NCBI GenBank assembly: GCA_002118135.1
Contig: BDIU01000199.1
Coordinates: forward strand, 124,001-188,000
DNA from: Trebouxia sp. TZW2008
Lineage: Eukaryota; Chlorophyta; Trebouxiophyceae; Trebouxiales; Trebouxiaceae
Length of the DNA: 64,000 nt
Reading direction: 5' to 3'
A program made the position numbers and the translations under genes. This document shows, in pieces, positions 22,401-31,400 of this stretch. The notes beneath the pieces are model-generated. The model searched no databases. It saw only the letters and a list, made by a program, of their open reading frames with translations, and was not told the origin of the DNA. Within the stretch, counting starts at the first letter, position 1; the number at the start of each line of letters is the position of its first letter.

Positions 22401-25400
22401 TCAACAGCTGGGAGGAGCCTGCGTCGCGCATCTGCCACATGGTCCTATTAATCAGTGCATCAGGTGCAGCAGCTGAGGCCGCCAGCAACTCTGACAATAT
22501 GCTCTGCTGTGCACAAACATGGGCGTTCAACATCTTGTGACACTCATGATCTGGGAGGAGCTTGCATTGTGCGCCTGCCATGTGAATCTATTGACCATTC
22601 CAAACAGCAGCCGGTACTGGCAACAACTGTGCATCAGACTGATTCAATAAAGCAGCCGGTACTGGCAGCAACTGTGCAACAGAGAGTTTCAATACAGCAG
22701 CTGGTACTGGCAACAACTGTGCAACAGAGACTTTCAAGAGAACAAAGCTGACAGCACCAAGTGATTCATGCAGAAATGCCCTTTGAACAGGATACTTGCT
22801 GCAAGCCAGGTTTCTAAAAGTATGGCATTTGCTTGATGCATGTGTGGCAGCGTAGCATTTGAGGAAGGAGCATATCAGGCGGCATACAACAGTCAATGGG
22901 CTGTGTTGTACCTTTATGCATCATTGCAGCCATGCAGGCGCCTCGCATCCGTTGTTTATTGCATTGCTTGGTTCCATATGTGTCTGCCCCAATCAGAGCT
23001 TAGCAGCTACTGTGTCGCTCGTCACACGCTGTCTCAAACAAATGCAACATTATGCAAGTGTTTTGTGGCGTTGTCATTGATTTGGCCATCTGAGCATGCT
23101 ATTTGGGCTGGCAAACACTCGTACAGTGACCTACACGTATGTGTCGCTTTGTATACATTCTGTAGACGCTCTGTACCCCAGCAGCCATTTGTTGCACCCA
23201 AAAAAACCTGTTTGGATTGGCAAGCACTGCTGCAGTCGCTTGCTCTGTACAGATTGTCAGACATCTGGCGCACATGTAACGGCTAGTGGGTCAAGTGATC
23301 AACGCATCAGTCAATCAGTCAAGCAACCTTTGATTTCCGCACAGGAAAGAAAAGCTGTGGCCCCACGTGCGAGAGTTTGCAGACCGCGGCATCGCCCACG
23401 CCAAGAAGATGGTCACAACCCTAGCAGAGGCCAAAACCCCATGCGAGCTGTACGTTATCCATGGGCACTATGCAGACGCTGGGGAGGTGGCAGCGCTCAT
23501 GTCGTCTACTCTGGATGTAGACATGTGTATGACTGGCCACTCATTGGGCAGAAACAAGCTGGAGCACCTGTTGGCTTCTGGCACTGTTAGCAAAGCTGAG
23601 ATTGAGTCCACCTACAAGATCAGCAGGAGGGTGGAAGCAGAGGAACGGGCGCTGGAGTCAGCCATCATGGTGTTTACCTCAACCAAGCAGGAGATTGATG
23701 AGCAGTGGGGCTTGTATGACGGGTGAGCAATTGACACAAGTCCTTTACACAAGCACAACAATACTGATAAGGTTAGTGTACTTCACTTTTGCGCTCAGAT
23801 GCTAGATGTGTTTGGCGCAATTCCTGTTTGGTAAATATGAGCATGGTCAGCGCTTGGACCCAGCAAAGCAGACTTGCTAATAGTCAATCATGCACAGAAA
23901 TTATGGATGTCTTTCACAGCGACATGGCTTGGCAAAGTGTTGGGTGCGTCATCCACACCTTGTGGGCATGGTGAGTGCTAGCTAGGCATGCCAGTGAGCA
24001 ATGTCTGGCTGCCTCACATTATGATCTCTTCTCAACAATTCCAGCTGACAATGCATGTTGGGTGGAGGACATAGAGTGATGGAGAGCTCCGAATGATGCT
24101 CCTTGGCATGCCTAGCTGGACATGTGACAGCTGGAAACTGATGTGCCTAAGTTCTGAGATCATAGTTTGCCCACAGCTGATCACACAGCTGACAAGCCTT
24201 TCTATCAGCTTGTAGAACAGTTGACGTGTACAGATGAATGCTTGTACTCAATACCATACTGTTGCCAAACTCCTCAAGCACCCTTAAGTCGCTATTGCAT
24301 TGTTCAAAGTCAAAACTACTACGTACATAGCCTGAGGCACCGATTTTTGGGCTAACGAGCCATGGGATCTGCAGGTCCTCCTCTGCACGTCATATTCAAC
24401 AGGTAACGATATTCTACAAACACAGACTGTTTGACAAGATAATGAATTTTGTGCAGGTTTGACTCATCCCTGGAGAAGGTCCTGCGTACCAGGCGCCGTA
24501 CAGGCCGTCACATGCCCTACATGAACGTAATCCCACCCGGTCTGGACTTCAGCAACCTCAAGGTGGATTTGCCAGAGGACCCTGTCATCAAGGAGATGCA
24601 GCAGCACAAACCGGCATATGGTGGCATAACCCCAAAGGCTGCTGACTCACCAAAGAGCGGAGGGGGGAGGGCTACAAAGGACCTAGGCGCTAGCAGTGAG
24701 TCGTTGGCCTTGGTCACACTGTTCTCTGACTGTAGATGCTGGGGCTGCGTATGATGTTTGTGCCAGCAGCGTGTAGCCTTCAGCATCCTGTGCTTGTGCT
24801 GGGAATGTTTGGCTTGCTGTGATGCATGCAATGTTGTTGGCAACCGGACCATGACTGTGCTGAATCTGGCTTGAATTAAGTGCATAGAATGTTCAATGCC
24901 CTTTGGCTTGAGCTGAAATGGACAGACACCAAGCTGCTTCATGTCAAACCCTACAGATCATATTGTGGTGAAAACCCCTCAGAAACTCCTGCAGACTCAG
25001 CTGTGTCTAAGCGCTTTTTGATGCCTTGCAGCGCGGGACTTCAGTGATCAAGAGCCGCCCATTTGGAAGGTGAGACACCCATACTCATATCTTGGAATCA
25101 ACATGCCTGGCACTCTACCAGCCATGTGGCACTATAGCACAACTTTGGCATGCACCCCAGCTCATTGACATGTGCTTATTGCATGGCTGTGAGCATGAGT
25201 ACTTATGTGGGCTCTGGTGCAGCGCTCTGTATCAAGTTTGATCTATTAGAGCTTAAAGCAGCCATCTCAGCATGACAACGATCAGCTAGACGCTGTGCAT
25301 GTATGCAAAATGAAAGTGATCATTGCACAAGTCATTGCAAAACTAGTCAATCTTAGTGTAACAGAACATTGCATCAAGCCATTTGTTTTACATGCATGCG

Positions 25401-28400
25401 CACATGTCCCTGTTGGGGTTGCAGCATTCAGATATCTAGTTGACTTTGCTGCCATAGGAAATCAGCAAATTCTTGAGAAACCCTCACAAGCCTGCCATCT
25501 TGGCAATGAGCAGGCCAGACCCCAAGAAGAACATCACCACTCTGGTCAAAGCCTTTGGCGAGAACAAAACGCTCAGGGGCCTGGCCAATCTAGTGCTCAT
25601 CATGGTATGCTGCCTTCCCCTTTCCTCAACGCCATGCTGTTTACAGTGTTGCCTTTCACCCAGGGTCCTTCCACAGCTTTAATCATGAGTCAGCATGCAA
25701 GGCTTCAATACTGGCAAGAAGGCTCATTCCAAAATTCAGCTCCACCATGTGCAATGTGTCAGCGCAAGTGTTGCACTTGTGCATTGTAGGGTCGCCTGAG
25801 CATCCTGCACATGCCTGCTTAAGAATGCCATGCTGGTGGCAATGCCAAGGAACTCCTGAACTACATTGTGAAGCTTGCATTCTATTATGTCAATGACTCA
25901 TTTGATCGCTTCACTGCGCTGCACATGCCTATGCATACTTGCAGGGCAACAGAGAGCTGATTGACAGCATGGCTGGAGGCAGTGCAAAGGTGCTCACGCA
26001 AGTGCTGAAGCTCATTGACAACCACGACCTGTATGGCAGTGTGGCCTACCCAAAGAGGCACACCCAGAAGGACATTTCAGATATCTACCGGCTGTCCTTG
26101 GCAACGCATGGAGTCTTCACCAATGTGGCGTTGCAGGAGCCTTTTGGCTTAACTGTCATTGAGGTGAATTAGCTCACAGCGTGCATGCCATGACACTGCA
26201 AAGTGATCTACTCTAAGAGGCTCTAACAGACTTTTTGAGCTGACACATGAGGTCAGGAAGCCACATGAGCTATGCACACATCTTGTTGTCACACTCTTTC
26301 TGCTACACCTATGTGCCTTGGAGCAATCTCACGTTGACAATGTTTGCGTGACTACATAGGTCGAATACTATTTATCAGCAACACTGATCACACTTTGGTG
26401 CTGTTGACAAGCAGTCTGACTACGGTTGCCTACAGGCTGCAGCACTCGGTGTTCTAACAGTGGCGACAAAAACGGCCCGTTGGACATCATGACCATCCTA
26501 CATCATGATCTTTGGTGGATCCAAACACCAGCAAGTGGACTGCTAATGCCTTGGTCAAGTCCCTGACTTACAAAGCATCTTTTTGATGTAACAGGCTGCA
26601 GCACATGGTGTTCCAACAGTGGCAACAAAGAACGGTGGTCCTATGGATACCATGACCACTCCTCACCTTGGTCTGTTGGTGGATCCAAACAGCAGCAAGG
26701 TGACTGCTGACGCCTTGGTAAGAAACGTAGAAAGTATTAGAAGGAGAATCACAGCTCTCTAGTCAAAGCTGCTCAACCTGAACAATTGCATGTGCCTACA
26801 GGCTACAGCACATGGTGTTCCAACAGTAGCAACAAAGAACGGTGGCCCAGTGGATATGATGGCCACTCTTCATCACGGTCTTTTGGTGGACCCAAACAGC
26901 AGCAATTGGACTGCTAATGCCTTGGTCAAGTCCCTGACTTGCAAAGCAGTTTTTTGATATAACAGGCTGCAGCACATGGTGTTCCAACAGTGGCGACAAA
27001 GAATGGTGGCCCTGTGGATATCATGACCACTCCTCACCATGGTCTGTTGGTGGATCCAAACAGCAGCAAGGAGACTGCTCACGCCTTGGTCAAAAACTTT
27101 GAAAGTATTAGAAGGAGAATCACAGCTCTCTAGTCAAAGCTGCTCAACCTGAACAACTGCATGTGCCTACAGGCTGCAGCGCATGGTGTTCCAACAGTAG
27201 CAACAAAGAACGGTGGCCCAGTGGATATCATGACCACTCTTCATCACGGTCTGTTGGTTGATCCAAACAGCAGCAAGGAGATTGCTGATGCTTTGGTCAA
27301 GATCTTGACAGAGCCAAAAGAGTGGGAGGAGATGAGTCAGAATGGCATCAAGAACATCATGGCATACAGTTGGCCCAGTCATTGTAAGCAAGTGTTGGAG
27401 AGCCTTGAGAAGGAGAAGCAATATATCAAGACACACACAGTAAGCTGCTGAACAGCCTTGCATCATGAGTTACTGTGGAGACCTGCCAGCATCAAGAACA
27501 TCATGGCGTACAGTTGGCCTAGTCACTGTAAGCAAGTGCTGGAGAGCCTTGAGAAGGAGAAACAATACATCAAGGCGCACACAGTAAGCTGCTGAACACC
27601 TTTGCATCATATTGCATAATGGACTAGGGCTGTGGGATCAATATTGGGGTCATGACAGCATCAGCATGACTGTGGGTGGCATGCTGCTCAGCCACAGTAA
27701 GTAAGTGCTGCAGAGCCTTGAGAGGGAGAAGCAATATATCAAGACACACACGGTAAGATGCTGAAAGCCCTTGAGTCACATTGCTCTTTAGACTAAAGTC
27801 TTGGTTTCAGTGTGGAGACCTGACACATCAAGAACATCACGGCGTACAATTGACCCAGTCATTGTAAGCAAGTGTTGGAGAGCGTTGAGAAGGAGAAGCA
27901 ATACATCAAGACGCACACAGTGAGCTGCTGAAAGCCTTTGGGTTACATTGCATTTCAGATCAAGGTCTTGGTTCCAGTGTCGAGACCTGACAGCATTAAG
28001 AACATCATGGCGGATAGGCGGCCCAGTCATTGTAAGCAAGTGCTGGAGAGCGTTAAGAAGGAGAAGCAATACATTGAGACGCACACAGTGAGCTGCTGAA
28101 AGCCTTTGGGTCACATTGCATTTCAGACCAAGGTCTTGGTTTCAGTGTCGAGACCTGACAGCATCAAGACCATCATGGCGGATAGGCGGCCCAGTCATTG
28201 TAAGCAAGTGCTGGAGAGCGTTAAGAAGGAGAAGCAATACATCGAGACGCACACAGTGAGCTGCTGAAAGCCTTTGGGTCACATTGCATTTCAGACCAAG
28301 GTCTTGGTTTCAGTGTCAAGACCTGACAGCATCAAGACCATCATGGCGGATAGGCGGCCCAGTCATTGTAAGCAAGTGCTGGAGAGCGTTGAGATGGAGA

Positions 28401-31400
28401 AGCAATACATCAAGACACACACAGTAAGCTGCTGAAGGCTCTGGGGTCAGGCTGCATCTTAGTCAGGCTTCAGTATTGAGGTAGTGACAGCAGTGACAAC
28501 TTCATGATCTGCACTTGGCCCAGTCACTGTAAGCAAAGGTTGGAGAGCCTTGAACAGGAGAAGCAAAACATCAGGACGCACACGGTGGGTTGCTAAACAA
28601 TTGTGCACCATGTTGCATCTTGCATTGGGGTCATGGTTGCGCTGTTTAGAGGTAATGGCAGCATCAAGTACATCTTGGCATGCATTTTCTTTCTTGGTAT
28701 TAGTATACTACAGGCACTATTGGGCCAGCCACAAGTCTTGCATGGATCCTGACTCCTACTGATTGTGAACGCCCATATATCATAAAGATGCCTGTCGCTG
28801 CAGAAACACAGAGGCCGAGCCAGCGGCAGTCTAGATGTGGCTAACAGGTCAGCCATGGACCGTATGATGTCCACCCCGCTTGCCTCTGAGAAGCGCGGCA
28901 TCACCCATCGTATCAGCAAGGACAGAGCAGACTTCTGGAAGGAGGACCAGAATCAACCCAAGGACAAGAAGGACAACCACAAAGGTAGCTATTTGAACCA
29001 ACAACCTTGCTGCATAGTGTACATTGCAAATGTATGCGGCAACAAATATTTATGCAATGTTGTTGCATGATGACAACATATTTCTCCTCCCGCATCAGCA
29101 GAAACAGCGTAGACTTCTGAAAAGAGGCTAAGAATCAGCCCAAGGACAAGAAGGACAACCACAAAGGTAGCTCTTTAGTCAAAATGGCTTATTGCCATGA
29201 GCATCGCGGCAGAACTTCATACTGCAAGAGTCAATGCCTGTGCGTCGTTGTTGCATGACAGCAAAATTCTCCCTCACCGCATTAGCAAGGACAGAGCTGA
29301 CTTTCCGACGGAAGATTAGAGTCAGACTCAGGACAAGAAGGATAACCACAAAGGTACCTGAGCCTTGTTGTGACCTTCAGTGCGTGTACTGTGTCAGTAT
29401 TGCGTGATGGCTGAATTCTGTTCACCCACTTCATCAGCAAGAACAGGGCTGACTTCTGGACAAACCGCTTCTGCATGAGGTGCTTATCTGCATCTTGCAA
29501 AGAATGCATCAGAGTGGTGCCATGGCCGGCAGTTGTATCTGTAGTCAGCCGGATGCGACCATTAGCTGGAAATAGATGTGCAAGCCTTTGCAGCTGCGGC
29601 CAGACACTGAACTGCCTACATTGAGTTTTCTTTGTACCAACTGCTATGGTTTCCACGGAGCCACTACAGTCAGAATGCAATGACTGGTCACAGGCTACGT
29701 TGTCCTTACATCACGAAAGGTCCTTATAAAGAGAAGTTACTGTACTCAGATTGTATATGTGATTGCAACCCAACTAGCAACTTGGAAGCTGTACAGGAGG
29801 TCCTGCAGGTACACACATCTGGGCATGACACCTTTGCAAAATCCTCAAGCAGAACTTGTCAACTCAGTAACGCATGAGCAGCACTAAATTGTTGACTGCT
29901 GTTTCAAGATGCATGTGCAAAGTGGCCAAGGATGGTGTTGTGTGTGTGTTTGGCCTCAGCTGGCAGCTGCAATGCTTGACTAAGGCATGTGCATTGCAAT
30001 TGAAAGCCCAAAGCCCCTAGTCTTTGGCCATGCAGCCTGCCATGCTTCACTCTACATGTGTGCTAGACAGGCTCAGCAGGCCCAGCTAGTTACGTACTGG
30101 AGCAATCAACTGTCCCCAGCCTTGCCATGCCTGGAGTCATGCAATTGCTGTGAGGCTCTGCTACTTCTGTTTTTCCTCAGCCGACAGTGCAATTGAGTGC
30201 CCTTTGATCAGCATCTGTATGCACAGGAAGGCAGGTTTGTTGTATTGGTGTTGTCTCAGTCAGTCTATGGTGGATCACAGGGCACTGTCGCAATGCTGAC
30301 ACACTATTCAAGCTGGCATGGCTGTGCTGCCTGCAGGCAGCAATCTGCGAGGGCAGGAAAGGAAGCACTTTGTGGTTGTGCCTCTAGACGGCGCATTCAG
30401 GGTGAAGGATATGGCTCCCTCCATTCAGGCAGTCAAGCAGGCGGCTGCCAACAGTAACGGAGCTGTTGGAGTAGGCCTTGTCAGCATGATGGGCTTTGAG
30501 CACACCAGGAACGAGCTGGCGGTGAGGCACAACAGCTTTCAGATTGTGCAGCATTTTCCTGCAACAATGCAATCATTGAAATGCTGCAAGGAACTGCTGA
30601 AGACTCATTGAGCCACAGAGATTGCAGTTGCTATTGGCCAATGAATGCTTGGGTGTGTTCAAATCCTGTCTTCATTACAAAATCAGATGCACTGGTCAGA
30701 CAAGATGCTTGAGCAGCAGCTTAGATTCTCTGTTGGCGACTAATTGACCAAATTTGCATTGGCAGGAGGTGAACTGTGATTTGGATGTGCTGGGACTGAA
30801 TCGCGTGCCCCTTCAGTGGCAATATCTAGCATAGCACTGTGATTGTGCAACAACACTTGAGCCATGCACCCTGCACTGTAGTCAGCCTGCTGGTCTATTG
30901 GGTGATCAATCAAATACAAAGCTTGAGTGGCGCATCCTGAAGCATCTTGCAGTTCTACGTCTGGACACACACCGTCTATTCACAAGCAAGACATTGGTCA
31001 CCTGTGCTGTGATGTTAGTCTGGTCCGCAGCAAGAGCATACCTAGCAGCAGGCCACTGTCTGCAAGTAAGGCACGCTCTCTGTCACAGTCATCCAAACCC
31101 TTCAATAGCTTCACTCAAGAAATGAATGAAGTCTTTGCAGGCCTTGAATGTCTGTGTAAGGGTAGAGGTGCCTTGTGCTGCTTTTGGCTGTCTGCCACAT
31201 TCAACATGCCTATGCATGTGGTCCTACGGCAGTGCTTCAGGCCACCTCCCTTCTGCTGCTTTTGGCTGAATGTAGCTGTGGACTTGGGCAGGCTAGACTG
31301 AAGTCAAACTTTGTAGTTGAATGTTCAGAGCTGTTGTATTGGTGCTATCACAGAATGTTGACAACGTGGGCTGTCTTCACAGGAGGCAGACGTGGACTTG

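Noticed and set aside
27480..28592. A CRISPR-like or satellite array
   Set aside because: The repeats are exon-derived, contain splice donors, have no unique spacers and sit in a nuclear gene intron.
30640..30670. tRNA-like GTTCAAATCC box
   Set aside because: No matching acceptor stem, D arm or anticodon arm could be folded around it.
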